A stretch of 64,000 nt of DNA. It comes from Ruegeria sp. YS9 (GTDB lineage: Bacteria > Pseudomonadota > Alphaproteobacteria > Rhodobacterales > Rhodobacteraceae). Position 1 is the first letter of the stretch, and each line of letters begins with the position of its first letter. Shown piece by piece: positions 18,002 through 27,763 of the stretch. The notes beneath the pieces are model-generated. The model was not told the origin of the DNA, did no database searches, and saw only the letters and a program-made list of their open reading frames with translations. Both the position numbers and the translations under genes were made by a program. The stretch is taken from the NCBI RefSeq assembly GCF_024628725.1, contig NZ_CP102409.1, positions 67,501-131,500 on the forward strand. The letters run 5' to 3'.

Positions 18002-19104
18002 AGATTGAAGCCATTACCGTTTTTCAGGTCGATTTGCCGCTCGAGCATCCCTATTGGCTGTCCGGTGGGCGTTTGAAGTTCGAAACGCTTGATGCGACGC
18101 TGGTCAAGCTCGTAACCGATACCGGTCTGGTCGGCTGGGGCGAGGGTACGCCTTGGGGGCACACCTATGTACCCGCGCACGGGCCGGGTATCCGGGCCGG
18201 GATCGAAACGATGGCCCCCTTCATCCTCGGCCTTGATCCGCGTCGCGTGCTGGACGTGGAACGGGCCATGGATATTGCCTTGCCCGGGCATCTCTATGCC
18301 AAAAGCCCCATAGATATGGCCTGCTGGGATATTGCCGGTCAGGCGGCGGGCCTGCCGATTGCCGATCTGATGGGCGGCGGATCGCGGACACCGCGCCCGA
18401 TTGCGTCTTCGGTCGGGGCGAAAACCGTCGAGGAAACACGCGAGGTCATGGAGCGGTATCGCAAGCGCGGCTATATCGCCCATTCAGTGAAGATCGGCGG
18501 AGATGTCGAGCGGGACATTGCCCGTGTGCGGGATGTGGAAAGCATCCGGCAGCCCGGAGAGATTGTCCTGTATGATGTCAACCGTGGCTGGACGCGCCAG
18601 CAAGCCCTGCGGGTGATGAGCGCCTGCGAAGACCTGAACGTGATGTTCGAGCAACCCTGTGAAACACTGGATGATATCGCGACGATCTCGGGGCTTCATG
18701 CATCCCCAGTGTCTGTGGACGAGTCCCTTGTGACCTTGCAGGATGCCGCCCGGATTGCCCGCGATGGTCTGGCCCAGATATTCGGGATCAAGCTGAATCG
18801 CGTGGGTGGCCTGACCAAGGCCGCGCGGATGCGCGATATCGCGCTGGCCCATGGGATAGACATGTTCGTGATGGCCACCGGCGGGACGGTTCTGGCCGAT
18901 ACCGAAGCGCTGCATCTGGCCGCCACGATCCCGGATGACCACTGCCACGCGGTCTGGGCCTGTCAGGACATGATCACGGTTGATGTTGCAGGTGGCCGCG
19001 GGCCCCGCAACGTCGATGGCCATCTGCATCTGCCCGAGGCGCCGGGGCTGGGCGTGCATCCGGACGAAGCCGCATTGGGTGATCCAGTAGGAGAATATGC
19101 TTGA
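17998..19104 (+). CDS. Mandelate racemase/muconate lactonizing enzyme family protein (enolase superfamily)
   Basis: 368 residues with the full barrel. Metal and base residues are readable: K165 in 'HSVKIGG', D193 and N195 in 'YDVNRGW', E219 in 'MFEQPCE', D241/E242 in 'VSVDES' and K265 in 'FGIKLNRVGG'. The two opposed lysines and the motif style are those of the MLE subgroup that includes hydroxyproline-betaine 2-epimerase and related racemases/dehydratases. In an operon with betaine-demethylation-like genes, epimerisation of a cyclic betaine is the best guess. The ATG overlaps the upstream stop. The C-terminal 'PGLGVHPDEAALGDPVGEYA' is the usual superfamily ending. Confidence 0.83.
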   Translation: MKIEAITVFQVDLPLEHPYWLSGGRLKFETLDATLVKLVTDTGLVGWGEGTPWGHTYVPAHGPGIRAGIETMAPFILGLDPRRVLDVERAMDIALPGHLYAKSPIDMACWDIAGQAAGLPIADLMGGGSRTPRPIASSVGAKTVEETREVMERYRKRGYIAHSVKIGGDVERDIARVRDVESIRQPGEIVLYDVNRGWTRQQALRVMSACEDLNVMFEQPCETLDDIATISGLHASPVSVDESLVTLQDAARIARDGLAQIFGIKLNRVGGLTKAARMRDIALAHGIDMFVMATGGTVLADTEALHLAATIPDDHCHAVWACQDMITVDVAGGRGPRNVDGHLHLPEAPGLGVHPDEAALGDPVGEYA

Positions 19105-20204
19105 GAATTGACAAGATAACGCTCTGGTCCGTCGAACTGACCAGCCATGAAACCTATCACATGGCTGACGGCAAGACCTGTGCGACCGTGACGTCTCATA
19201 TCCTGCGCCTTGAGACGGATACAGGTCTGACAGGTTGGGGTGAGGTCTGCCCGATCCCGCATTATCTGCCAGCCTATGCGAATGGCGTACCGGGGGCCAT
19301 CGCTGAAATGGGTCCCGAGATTCTCGGGATTTCTCCGATCGGGGTCGATGCGCCGATGCGAAAGCTGGACGGGCTTCTGCAAGGCCACAGCTACGCGAAA
19401 TCCATCGTGGACATTGCGCTGTGGGATCTGTTCGGCCGCGCGGCGGGGGTACCGGTTTACGCGTTGCTGGGCGGGCGGACACGGGCGGATATGCCGCTTT
19501 ACCATTCGATCACATGTATCGCGCCGGACGAAATGGCGCGCATCGCCAAGGCGGCCTTCCAGACCGGTATTCGGCAATTCCAGGTCAAGCTGGGTGTCGA
19601 GGGTGATTGGCAAGCCGATGCCGAGCGGCTGATCAAAGTGCGCGAGGCCGTGGGAACCGGGCCGCTTGTGTATGGTGACTGGAACTGCGGGGCATCGCGC
19701 CTTCAGGCAACCCGAACCGGGCGCGCGGTGGCGCATCTGGATGTGATGCTGGAACAGCCCTGCAAGACGCTGGAAGACTGTGCCGCTGTTCGTCAGTCGA
19801 CGGGTCTGCCCATGAAGATCGACGAAAACGCCTTTGATCTTGCATCGCTGATGCGGGCGCATGAGTTGGGTTGCATGGACGCGGTGGCGCTGAAACTGTC
19901 GAAATTCGGCGGTCTGTCAGCGATGCGCCGTGCGCGCGATCTGACCGTTCAGCTGGGCGCCGAGATTTGTTCGGAATGCACCTGGGGATCGGATATCGTC
20001 ACGGCGGCCTCGTTGCATTTTGCTGCTTCAACCCCGCATGGATCGCTGATGAACACATGCGACTTGTCCTCTTACGTTGCCCCGCGCCTGTGCCCTGACG
20101 CACCAAACCGTGAAAACGGCCGGATTGCCCCGCCCGAAGGCCCGGGTTTAGGTGTGACACCTGACCTCGAAATTCTTGGCGCCCCGATTTTGGAGATTGA
20201 TTGA
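19101..20204 (+). CDS. Mandelate racemase/muconate lactonizing enzyme family protein (second intact copy)
   Basis: 367 residues, starting at TTG 19101 with 'aggag' 8 bp upstream and a 4-bp overlap (TTGA) with the previous stop. Catalytic residues are K163 ('QVKLGV'), D193 and N195 ('YGDWNCG'), E218 ('MLEQPC'), D241 ('KIDENAF') and K265 ('ALKLSKFGG'). 'CTWGSDIVTAA' supplies the downstream active-site strand seen in hydroxyproline-betaine epimerase. It is more like the deleted copy at 17699 than like its immediate neighbour in the C-terminal end. It probably acts on a related substrate in the same pathway. Confidence 0.83.
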   Translation: MRIDKITLWSVELTSHETYHMADGKTCATVTSHILRLETDTGLTGWGEVCPIPHYLPAYANGVPGAIAEMGPEILGISPIGVDAPMRKLDGLLQGHSYAKSIVDIALWDLFGRAAGVPVYALLGGRTRADMPLYHSITCIAPDEMARIAKAAFQTGIRQFQVKLGVEGDWQADAERLIKVREAVGTGPLVYGDWNCGASRLQATRTGRAVAHLDVMLEQPCKTLEDCAAVRQSTGLPMKIDENAFDLASLMRAHELGCMDAVALKLSKFGGLSAMRRARDLTVQLGAEICSECTWGSDIVTAASLHFAASTPHGSLMNTCDLSSYVAPRLCPDAPNRENGRIAPPEGPGLGVTPDLEILGAPILEID

Positions 20205-20205
20205 G

Positions 20206-21477
20206 ATGCTGAAGATCCAGACACAGTCCGAGTGGATAGCGCGTGCAAACGAAGTTTTGCCTGCCGGCGGTTTCGGCAACTTCGATCCGGGTATCATCAT
20301 CGCCCGTGGCGAGGGCAGCCATGTCTGGGACGAGGACGGGAACGAATATATCGACTATCTGATCGGGTCCGGTCCGATGTTGCTGGGCCATGGCCACCCC
20401 GAGGTGATGGAAGCGGTGCTGGAACAACTGCCCAAAGGCATGACCTTCTTCGCCAACAACAGCAAGGGCATCGAACTGGCCGAGGCCATCATCGAAGCCG
20501 TTCCCTGTTGCGAGCAGGTGCGTTTTGTTGCCTCTGGGGGCGAGGCGGACATGTACGCCATGCGGCTGACGCGCGCCTATACCGGGCGCGACAAGATCCT
20601 CAAGTTCGAAGGGGGGTATCATGGTATGAGCGCCGAGGCGCAGATGAGCCTGGCCCCCAGCCGTCGGGTCAATTTCCCTCAGGCCGTTCCCGACAGTGCC
20701 GGTATCCCCCAAAGCGTGGCCGAGCAGATGCTGATCGCGCCTTTCAATGATCTTGAGGCGGTGGCAGCGTTGCTGGATGAGCATGACGATGTCGCAGCCA
20801 TCATGGTCGAACCCTTGCAGCGGATCATCCCGCCCGAACCGGGGTTTTTGCAGGGCTTGCGGACCTTGTGCGACAAATTTGGTGTGCTGCTGATTTTTGA
20901 TGAGATCGTCACCGGGTTCCGACTGGCTTACGGCGGCGCACAAGAGCGATATGGCGTGACCCCGGATATCTGTACGCTTGGCAAGATCACCGGTGGTGGC
21001 TTTCCTCTGGCCGCGCTGGGCGCCAGCACCGAGATCATGAAGCATTTCGACAAATCGAAAGTCGGAGAACACGGCTGGCTGATGCAGTTGGGCACTTTGT
21101 CCGGCAACCCCGTTGCCTCAGCGGCGGGGCTGAAGACGATGGAGGTTTTGCGGCGCGAAGGCACCTATGAACACCTGCGCTCGATCGGGAAGCAGTTGCA
21201 ACAGATGCAATCGGACGCTTTGAACGAGGCAGGCATTGCCCATCGCATCTGCGGTGACGAGACCTTGTTCGACATTTATTTCACCAAGGCCGAATGTCGG
21301 GATTATCGCAGCGCAAACCATGATGACCCGAAGCGCAACGCCACTTACAATGCAACGTTGCGGGCGCATGGGGTCTTCAAGGCTCCGGGCAAACTGTACC
21401 CGTCGCTGGCGGTTACCGAAGCGGATCTGGATCAGACCAGAGAGGCCGTTCGTCACGCCGTCGAAGCGATTTCCTGA
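20206..21477 (+). CDS. Class III PLP-dependent aminotransferase (glutamate-1-semialdehyde mutase-like)
   Basis: 423 residues. PLP-binding Lys is K260 in 'TLGKITGGGFP'; the cofactor Asp is in 'FDEIVTGFR' (231-239); 'SGGEADMYAMRLTRAYTGR' is the phosphate-side block. It resembles the GSAM/aspartate-aminotransferase-superfamily members found in catabolic operons rather than hemL itself. It may transaminate a beta- or omega-amino acid product. The ATG lies 1 bp after the previous stop. A strong hairpin 40 bp downstream closes the operon. Confidence 0.85.
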   Translation: MLKIQTQSEWIARANEVLPAGGFGNFDPGIIIARGEGSHVWDEDGNEYIDYLIGSGPMLLGHGHPEVMEAVLEQLPKGMTFFANNSKGIELAEAIIEAVPCCEQVRFVASGGEADMYAMRLTRAYTGRDKILKFEGGYHGMSAEAQMSLAPSRRVNFPQAVPDSAGIPQSVAEQMLIAPFNDLEAVAALLDEHDDVAAIMVEPLQRIIPPEPGFLQGLRTLCDKFGVLLIFDEIVTGFRLAYGGAQERYGVTPDICTLGKITGGGFPLAALGASTEIMKHFDKSKVGEHGWLMQLGTLSGNPVASAAGLKTMEVLRREGTYEHLRSIGKQLQQMQSDALNEAGIAHRICGDETLFDIYFTKAECRDYRSANHDDPKRNATYNATLRAHGVFKAPGKLYPSLAVTEADLDQTREAVRHAVEAIS

Positions 21478-21516
21478 ACGCGGGTCTGGCACAACGCAAT
21501 CTGGTACAACGTAAAC

Positions 21517-21544
21517 GGGTCGCTGTTGAACCCAACAGCGACCC
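21517..21544 (+). terminator. Terminator hairpin after the catabolic operon
   Basis: Perfect 12-bp stem 'gggtcgctgttg' / 'caacagcgaccc' with a 4-base loop, 39 bp after the aminotransferase stop. The following T run is poor ('tctacctttg'), so termination may be partly factor dependent. Confidence 0.65.
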
Positions 21545-21715
21545 TCTACCTTTGGAAGCCGGGGGTCAGTCTCGCCCCCTCGAATACTTATTAAAACACC
21601 GGCAATCTGAAAACTTTTCGATACTTTCGAGACTGGCCCGACTTCCTCTGCGGTATGTCACAGTAATGCCTGATCGCGCCGCCTGCTACAGTGATCAAGT
21701 TCACACTAGACAAAT

Positions 21716-22681
21716 TTATTTTGAATTTTTCCAATCGAATAGATCAGGTCCCGCCTGTTCAAGCAGTTCCGCCGCCATCGCGCGGGCCATCTCAGGCCCA
21801 TCCTTGACGGGGCCGGTCATATCTCTGCTGGCGGTTTCCGTTCCGTCCGGGCGCAGCACTTCGCCCCGCAACCTCAGGGTGTCGCCGTCCAGTTCGGCAA
21901 GGCCGGCGATCGGGGTTTCGCAGGACCCGTCCAGCGCAGCCAGCAATGTGCGTTCGGCCGCCAGGCGGTATCCCGTTTCGGTATGATGAATCGCTTCAAG
22001 CATTTCGGCTGCGCGCATGTCGTTGCTGCGCCGTTCGATGCCGATGGTACCCTGCGCGATTGCCGGCAGCATGTCGTCAGGAGAGATGGCGCTGGCCGGA
22101 ACCTCATCCATTCCCAAACGGCGAATGCCTGCCATTGCCAGAAACGTGCAATCGGCAACCCCGTCTTCAAGCTTTTTCAGCCGTGTCTGCACATTTCCGC
22201 GAAACTCGACCACTTTCAGATCCGGCCTCCGGTTCAGCAGCTGTGCCCGCCGCCGCAAGGACGAGGTGCCCACAACGGCGCCTTCGGGCAGATCGTGGAT
22301 CGAGCCCAATCGCGGAGAGATGAAGGCGTCGCGCACATCCTCGCGCGGCAGGAACGTGTCCAGGACCAGCCCTTCGGGTTGTTCAACGGGCATGTCCTTT
22401 GTTGAATGCACGGCGATGTCGATCTCGGCGCGCAGCATCGCCTCTTCGATTTCCTTGGTGAACAGACCCTTGTTGCCGATTTCCTTCAGCGGGCGATCCG
22501 CGTCGATCATGGCGCGATTGTCACCGGTCGTCTTGATCACTACGATCTCGAACGCATCCTGTGGCAGATCGAACGCATCGCTCAGGCGCTGGCGCGTTTC
22601 ATAGGCCTGAGCCAGAGCCAGTGGCGAACCACGGGTGCCGATTCTGAGGGGCGATGCGGGGGTGGGCAGGGTCAAAGTCAT
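21716..22681 (-). CDS. hemC: Hydroxymethylbilane synthase (porphobilinogen deaminase)
   Basis: 321 residues, the normal length. It polymerises four porphobilinogens into hydroxymethylbilane in tetrapyrrole synthesis. Recognisable blocks are 'RIGTRGSPLALAQA' (13-26), 'VHSTKDMP' (91-98), 'GTSSLRRRAQLL' (138-149), and C254 in 'LDGSCETPIAG', which carries the dipyrromethane cofactor. The ATG at 22681 is chosen by comparison with usual N-termini; the longer frame upstream has no ribosome site and runs into the hemE leader. Divergent from hemE, 106 bp apart. Confidence 0.96.
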   Translation of the reverse strand: MTLTLPTPASPLRIGTRGSPLALAQAYETRQRLSDAFDLPQDAFEIVVIKTTGDNRAMIDADRPLKEIGNKGLFTKEIEEAMLRAEIDIAVHSTKDMPVEQPEGLVLDTFLPREDVRDAFISPRLGSIHDLPEGAVVGTSSLRRRAQLLNRRPDLKVVEFRGNVQTRLKKLEDGVADCTFLAMAGIRRLGMDEVPASAISPDDMLPAIAQGTIGIERRSNDMRAAEMLEAIHHTETGYRLAAERTLLAALDGSCETPIAGLAELDGDTLRLRGEVLRPDGTETASRDMTGPVKDGPEMARAMAAELLEQAGPDLFDWKNSK

Positions 22682-22787
22682 GTGCACAGCTTTAGTCGCG
22701 TCACATTGCCCTGACAATGGGGGCTGAGCTTGACAAATTGCCGCCGAAGGACGACCCGTTGCCAAAACCTGAATGCTGGGGGCGAAC

Positions 22788-23822
22788 ATGGCCGAGACAA
22801 AGAAACTGCTGCGGGCGCTGGCGGGCGAAGTACAGGATGTGCCGCCGATCTGGATGATGCGTCAGGCGGGTCGGTATTTGCCGGAATACCGGGCCACACG
22901 TTCTCAGGCCGGGGATTTCCTGTCACTGTGTTACAATCCTGAACTGGCAGCAGAAGTTACCTTGCAGCCAATTCGGCGATATGGGTTCGATGCGGCGATC
23001 CTGTTTGCCGACATCCTGCTGGTTCCACAGGCGCTGGGGGCTGACCTTTGGTTCGTGACCGGCGAAGGCCCGCGTTTGTCCACCATCACGCAGCAGGCCG
23101 AGTTTGATGCGTTGAAACCGGTTGACGCGATTCACGAGACATTGTCACCGGTTTACGAAACGGTGCGCATTCTGTCGCGGGAATTGCCGTCCGAGACCAC
23201 CTTGATCGGATTCGCAGGCGCGCCGTGGACAGTTGCCACATACATGATCGCAGGGCGCGGCACGCCGGATCAGGGTCCCGCCCATGCGCTGCGCGAAGGT
23301 AATACTGCTTTGTTCGAGGCGCTGTTGGATCGCATCACCGCGGCAACGATAGAATATCTGTCCGCTCAGATCGACGCCGGGGCCGAGGTGGTCAAGATAT
23401 TTGACAGTTGGGCGGGGTCTTTGAAGGGCGAAGCTTTCCGCAAATACGCGGTCGAGCCGTGCCGGGTGATCACGCACGCCATCAAGGAACGCCATCCCGG
23501 CATCCCCGTGATTGGATTTCCGCGGGAAGCAGGCGACGGGTACATAGGGTTTGCAAGGTCGACCGGCGTGGATTGCGTGGCGCTGGACAATTCCGTGTCG
23601 CCCGAATGGGCAGCTGAGAAGGTGCAGATTGATGGCTGTGTGCAAGGCAATCTGGCATCGTCGCACATGGTTACGGGCGGGCAGGCGCTGGTGGATGAGA
23701 CCCGGCGCATCGTGCGCGCATTTTCCAAGGGGCCGCATATTTTCAACCTCGGCCATGGGATCACACCGGATGCAGATCCTGAGAATGTTCAGCTGATGAT
23801 CGACACGGTGCGCGGCGGGTAG
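22788..23822 (+). CDS. hemE: Uroporphyrinogen decarboxylase
   Basis: 344 residues. It decarboxylates the four acetate side chains of uroporphyrinogen III to coproporphyrinogen III. Signature '[17 protein letters not shown]' (22-38), followed by '[13 protein letters not shown]' with the substrate-binding Asp and '[14 protein letters not shown]'. The second ATG (22788) is preferred over 22773 because 'gggggcga' precedes it. It pairs with the divergent hemC. A G/C hairpin follows its stop. Confidence 0.96.
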   Translation: MAETKKLLRALAGEVQDVPPIWMMRQAGRYLPEYRATRSQAGDFLSLCYNPELAAEVTLQPIRRYGFDAAILFADILLVPQALGADLWFVTGEGPRLSTITQQAEFDALKPVDAIHETLSPVYETVRILSRELPSETTLIGFAGAPWTVATYMIAGRGTPDQGPAHALREGNTALFEALLDRITAATIEYLSAQIDAGAEVVKIFDSWAGSLKGEAFRKYAVEPCRVITHAIKERHPGIPVIGFPREAGDGYIGFARSTGVDCVALDNSVSPEWAAEKVQIDGCVQGNLASSHMVTGGQALVDETRRIVRAFSKGPHIFNLGHGITPDADPENVQLMIDTVRGG

Positions 23823-23831
23823 GGCGCGTGG

Positions 23832-23849
23832 GAGGGGGCCAGCCCCCTC
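23832..23849. terminator. Hairpin between hemE and the convergent CoA-transferase gene
   Basis: 'gaggggg' and 'ccccctc' form a 7-bp stem with a 4-base loop ('ccag'), 10 bp after the hemE stop. It sits between converging genes and could stop transcripts from both sides. No T run follows. Confidence 0.45.
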
Positions 23850-23868
23850 TTGGCCGCTGGCCAATTCA

Positions 23869-23895
23869 CCCCCGGGATATTTCCGGCCAGATGAA
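23869..23895. repeat. Intergenic repeat, copy 1 (gggatattt..agatgaag type)
   Basis: 'ccgggatatttccggccaga' followed by 'tgaag'. It shares the layout CCGG(C/-)GGGA(G)TATTT-N6-8-AGATGAA with the sequence at 46673-46704 after pheT. Both copies follow stop codons of housekeeping genes. Similar short sequences are, to my knowledge, common after genes in Rhodobacteraceae. Confidence 0.5.
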
Positions 23896-23902
23896 GCGTG
23901 CG

Positions 23903-24997
23903 TCAGGTGCTTTCGGGGGCTTGGAGGTCGCTCAGGATCTCGGTTGTGTGCTGGCCGCGAGCCGGGCTGGGCTTCGGTTGCCACCGGTGTGTGGAGAAGC
24001 GTGGGGCGGCGGCGGCCTGTAGGGTGCAGTCTGTCTTGCGCCAGGATTGACGGGCCGCATTCATCGGATGGGCTGCGGCCTCGTCGGGGCTGAGAACCGG
24101 GGCGACGCAGGCATCTGACCCGTCGAACAATTTGGCCCAATGGTCGCGCGGTCTGGATGAGAAGATCTCGGCCAGGCGCCGGGTCAGGTCGGGCCAGAAC
24201 TTGCGGGTGTATTGTTGTTGGAACGCCGGGTCATGGGACAGGCCCAGGATTTCCAGAAATCGGGCGTAGAATTTTGGTTCGAGGCATTGGACCGAAACAA
24301 ATCCACCATCCGCGCAGGCGTAGGTTCGGCTCCAATGCGGGCCGTCCAGCAGGCTTTGGCCGCGGGTCTCGGACAGGTTGCCGGTTTGGCGCATGGTCAT
24401 CAGAAGGTTCATCATATGGGCCGAGCCGTCGTAGATGGCGGCGTCAACCACGGTGCCTTTTCCGGTTCTTTGCGCGTTGATCAAACCTGCCAGGATGCCC
24501 GCGACAAGGTACATGGCGCCTCCGCCGATATCGCCGACCAAAGTGGCCGGGGTTTGAGGCGGCTGATCCGGGAGAGAGGCGTACCAGAGCGCACCGGACA
24601 AGGCGATGTAATTCAGGTCATGTCCTGCCGTGTCGGCCAGCGGACCATCCTGCCCCCAGCCTGTCATGCGGCCGTATATCAGTTTTGGGTTGCGGGTTAG
24701 GCAAAGATCCGGGCCAAGACCCAGCTTCTCCATCACACCGGGGCGAAAGCCTTCGATCAGTGCATCCGCCGTGTCAATCAGGCGGCGGGCGGTCGCCAGA
24801 TCTTCGGGATCCTTCAGATCAAGCGCGATCGATCGTTTGCCGCGGTCCAGAAGCGAGCGGTCCGGCATGCCCGGTGTTACTGCCTGGCCTTTGCGATGGA
24901 TCGTGATGACGTCGGCGCCCAGATCAGCAAGCTGCATGGCGGCAAAAGGGCCGGGGCCCAGCCCTTCGATTTCGACAATACGTATTCCATTCAGCAT
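23903..24997 (-). CDS. CaiB/BaiF-type (family III) CoA transferase / alpha-methylacyl-CoA racemase-like
   Basis: 364 residues. Typical family III N-terminus 'GIRIVEIEGLGPGPFAAMQL' and 'LADLGADVITIHR'. The catalytic Asp lies in the conserved 'YIALSGAL...' to 'VGDIGGGAMYLVAGI' region. 'KSIALDLK'-type motif (here RSIALDLKDPE) is present. The opening 'IEGLGPGPFAAM' resembles alpha-methylacyl-CoA racemase more than formyl-CoA transferase. ATG 24997 has 'ggaggg' upstream. It stands alone on the minus strand between hemE and an ABC transporter, so its substrate cannot be inferred from neighbours. Confidence 0.85.
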   Translation of the reverse strand: MLNGIRIVEIEGLGPGPFAAMQLADLGADVITIHRKGQAVTPGMPDRSLLDRGKRSIALDLKDPEDLATARRLIDTADALIEGFRPGVMEKLGLGPDLCLTRNPKLIYGRMTGWGQDGPLADTAGHDLNYIALSGALWYASLPDQPPQTPATLVGDIGGGAMYLVAGILAGLINAQRTGKGTVVDAAIYDGSAHMMNLLMTMRQTGNLSETRGQSLLDGPHWSRTYACADGGFVSVQCLEPKFYARFLEILGLSHDPAFQQQYTRKFWPDLTRRLAEIFSSRPRDHWAKLFDGSDACVAPVLSPDEAAAHPMNAARQSWRKTDCTLQAAAAPRFSTHRWQPKPSPARGQHTTEILSDLQAPEST

Positions 24998-25162
24998 CAG
25001 CGCCCTCCGTTGTGGCAGAGTTTGCGGGTGGGTTGACGGATTGCAAGTTGGAATTGAGCATGGTTCTGACAACCACTAGAAAATGCGCAGCACGTTGTGC
25101 GGAATTGCCCTGTTACAGGCTGGTTCCGCGCGATAGGGTCTCGGTCGGAACGGGGAACGGAT

Positions 25163-26092
25163 ATGACGACCATTTTGTCCATCAAAGATCTTCGCAAATC
25201 TTACGCCGATGGGTTCGAGGCGCTGAAGGGTGTGTCTCTGGATATTGAAGAGGGTGAGATACTTGCGCTTCTGGGACCAAATGGCGCCGGGAAGACAACC
25301 CTGATTTCGACGATTTGCGGGATAACAAACCCGACCTCGGGGGTGGTCACGGTTGGTGGACATGACATCCAGTCCGACTATCGCGCAGCGCGCAGGATGA
25401 TCGGGCTTGTACCGCAGGAGATCGCGTTGGAGCCCTTTGAAAAGGTCTGGAACACGGTTCGGTTGTCGCGCGGGCTGTTCGGCCTTGGCAAGGACAACGC
25501 GCGGATCGAAGAGATTCTGCGCAAGCTGTCCCTATGGGACAAGCGCAATAACGCGATCAAGGAATTGTCCGGCGGCATGAAGCGGAGGGTGCTGATCGCC
25601 AAGGCCCTGGCCCATGAACCCCGGGTGCTTTTTCTGGACGAGCCAACTGCCGGAGTGGATGTCGAGTTGCGCAAGGACATGTGGGAGCTTGTGGCGGAAC
25701 TGAAACGGGACGGTGTCACCATCATTCTGACCACACATTATATTGAAGAAGCAGAAGCAATTGCGGATCGCATTGGCGTCATCGACAAGGGAGAGCTTTT
25801 GCTGGTGCAGGACAAGGCCACACTCATGTCGCAGATGGGTAAAAAGCAGATCGAAGTCATGCTGACCGAACCCATCGATCGGATCCCCGACAGTCTGGCC
25901 AGCCACAATCTTGCCCTCAATGGCGTGGGGGATTGCCTGATCTATACCTACGACACCCATGCGGATCGTACCGGCATAACGACCTTGCTGAATGACGTGT
26001 CCGAGGCCGGGTTGGTGTTGCGCGACGTGCAGACCAGGCAATCAAGCCTGGAAGAGATTTTCGTCAATCTGGTATCCGGAGAGGCCGCATGA
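25163..26092 (+). CDS. ABC transporter ATP-binding protein (DrrA/NodI-like)
   Basis: 309 residues. Walker A 'GPNGAGKTT' (38-46), signature 'LSGGMKRR' (135-142), Walker B 'VLFLDEP' (155-161) and switch His in 'ILTTHYIEE'. The length with a C-terminal extension of about 80 residues fits ABC-2 export ATPases. It energises the adjacent permease; the start of that gene overlaps this stop by 4 bp. The transported substrate is unknown. Start chosen at ATG 25163 ('cggggaacgg' upstream). Confidence 0.92.
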   Translation: MTTILSIKDLRKSYADGFEALKGVSLDIEEGEILALLGPNGAGKTTLISTICGITNPTSGVVTVGGHDIQSDYRAARRMIGLVPQEIALEPFEKVWNTVRLSRGLFGLGKDNARIEEILRKLSLWDKRNNAIKELSGGMKRRVLIAKALAHEPRVLFLDEPTAGVDVELRKDMWELVAELKRDGVTIILTTHYIEEAEAIADRIGVIDKGELLLVQDKATLMSQMGKKQIEVMLTEPIDRIPDSLASHNLALNGVGDCLIYTYDTHADRTGITTLLNDVSEAGLVLRDVQTRQSSLEEIFVNLVSGEAA

Positions 26093-26850
26093 ACTGGACC
26101 GCGATTGCTGCCATCTACCGGTTCGAAATGGCCCGTTTCTTTCGCACTCTGGCACAGAGTTTTCTGTCGCCGGTTCTGTCAACTTCGCTTTATTTCGTGG
26201 TGTTTGGCACTGCCATAGGCAGCCGTATCCAAGAGGTCGAGGGCGTTTCATACGGTGCGTTCATCGTGCCGGGGCTGATCATGTTGTCGGTGGTGACATT
26301 GTCGATTTCGAACGCGTCGTTCGGGATTTATTTTCCCAAGTTCCTGGGCACCATCTACGAGCTGTTGTCCGCTCCGGTCAATTTCATCGAGATCGTGATC
26401 GGATATGTCGGTGCCGCCGCAACGAAGGCGTTGTTTGTTGGGTTGGTGATATTGGTCACAGCGACGTTTTTTGTCGATATTCGGATCGAGCATCCATTCG
26501 CCATGGCGGCGTTTCTGATCCTGTCCTGTCTCAGCTTTTCGTTGCTGGGATTCATCATCGGTATCTGGGCCAGCAACTTCGAACAGATGTCGCTGGTGCC
26601 GCAGTTGGTGGTAACGCCACTGATCTTTCTGGGGGGTACGTTTTATTCGATTTCTATGCTGCCCCCATTGTGGCAGACCATCACGCTGTTCAATCCCGTG
26701 GTCTATCTGATTTCGGGTTTCCGCTGGTCCTTTTACGGGCTGGCAGATGTGCCGATCGTTTTCAGCCTTGTTGCCATCGTCGCTTTTACAGGGCTGTGCC
26801 TGGCGGTCATCGGCTGGATATTCAAAACCGGCTGGCGCATTCGCAGCTGA
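26089..26850 (+). CDS. ABC-2 type transporter permease
   Basis: 253 residues with about six membrane segments. ABC-2 pattern '[20 protein letters not shown]' near the N-terminus, then '[20 protein letters not shown]' and near the C-terminus '[20 protein letters not shown]' plus '[10 protein letters not shown]'. It is the membrane half of the exporter and is translationally coupled to the ATPase gene. The pair resembles YadH/YadG-type exporters. No cargo gene is adjacent. Confidence 0.92.
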   Translation: MNWTAIAAIYRFEMARFFRTLAQSFLSPVLSTSLYFVVFGTAIGSRIQEVEGVSYGAFIVPGLIMLSVVTLSISNASFGIYFPKFLGTIYELLSAPVNFIEIVIGYVGAAATKALFVGLVILVTATFFVDIRIEHPFAMAAFLILSCLSFSLLGFIIGIWASNFEQMSLVPQLVVTPLIFLGGTFYSISMLPPLWQTITLFNPVVYLISGFRWSFYGLADVPIVFSLVAIVAFTGLCLAVIGWIFKTGWRIRS

Positions 26851-26964
26851 CCCTCGCCAAGGCGTTGCATTTTTGCCCGCCGGGTGTGGGAATTTGGTTC
26901 ACGTCGCGTTTAACGCCGGCAGAGTCCCTTGTTTACGGGTTGGGGGCACTCTACATCGGCACCC

Positions 26965-27762
26965 ATGAAGCTCAGCCTGCCGTTTGTAAAAAAGCACCCT
27001 TGCGTGGCCGTTGTCCGTTTGTCCGGTTCCATTGGAATGGCCGGTCCCGGGTCCTTGAACGACACCACCCTGGCCCCGGTTCTCGACAAGGCGTTTCGAA
27101 AGGGAAAACCTGTGGCTGTCGCGCTCGAGATCAACTCTCCGGGCGGGTCGCCCGTACAAAGTTCTCTGATTGGCGCCCGAATTCGGCGTTTGTCGCAAGA
27201 GCTGGACGTGCCCGTGATCGGGTTTGTCGAAGATGTTGCGGCATCCGGAGGGTATTGGCTGGCTGCCGCTGCGGATGAGATCTGGGCCGATGACAGTTCG
27301 GTTCTTGGCTCGATCGGAGTCATTTCGGCAGGTTTTGGCGCGCATGTCTTTCTGGCGCGGCAGGGGTTCGAGCGGCGGATCCATACGGCGGGCAAATCGA
27401 AATCGATGCTGGATCCCTTCTCGCCGGAAAAGAAAGAGGATGTAGCGCGCCTGCAAGGGCTGCTGAGCGATATCCATGAAAACTTCATCGCGCATGTCAA
27501 AGCCCGCCGGGGTGACAAGCTGGATCAAACGGCCGATCTGTTCACGGGTGAAATCTGGCTGGCGCGTCGTGCGCACGAACTGGGTTTGATCGACGGTATC
27601 GCCCATCTGAAACCCAAGATGCAGGAGCGCTTTGGCGACAAGGTCAAGTTCCGCCGTTATGGCGTGCGAAAACCGATCTGGTCGCGGTTCGGGGCCAGCC
27701 TGGCACAGGATGCCATTGCCGGATTAGAGGAGCGTGCGGCCTACGCGCGTTTCGGTTTGTGA
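26965..27762 (+). CDS. S49-family serine peptidase (SppA/SohB-like)
   Basis: 265 residues. Catalytic Ser94 in 'EDVAASGGYWLA' and a general-base Lys in 'HTAGKSKSMLDPF' (K144 or K146) fit the Ser-Lys dyad of signal-peptide peptidases. 'INSPGGSPVQ' (57-66) is the substrate groove. Unlike SppA/SohB there is no clear N-terminal membrane anchor, so it is the short, apparently soluble form. The ATG at 26965 is preferred because the conserved region starts right after it. The next small gene begins 1 bp after its stop. Confidence 0.87.
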   Translation: MKLSLPFVKKHPCVAVVRLSGSIGMAGPGSLNDTTLAPVLDKAFRKGKPVAVALEINSPGGSPVQSSLIGARIRRLSQELDVPVIGFVEDVAASGGYWLAAAADEIWADDSSVLGSIGVISAGFGAHVFLARQGFERRIHTAGKSKSMLDPFSPEKKEDVARLQGLLSDIHENFIAHVKARRGDKLDQTADLFTGEIWLARRAHELGLIDGIAHLKPKMQERFGDKVKFRRYGVRKPIWSRFGASLAQDAIAGLEERAAYARFGL

Positions 27763-27763
27763 C

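Noticed and set aside
25163..26850. ABC ATPase/permease as exporter of the candidate RiPP
   Set aside because: It is 16 kb away, separated by a catabolic cluster and haem genes; it lacks a C39 peptidase domain. No evidence links them.
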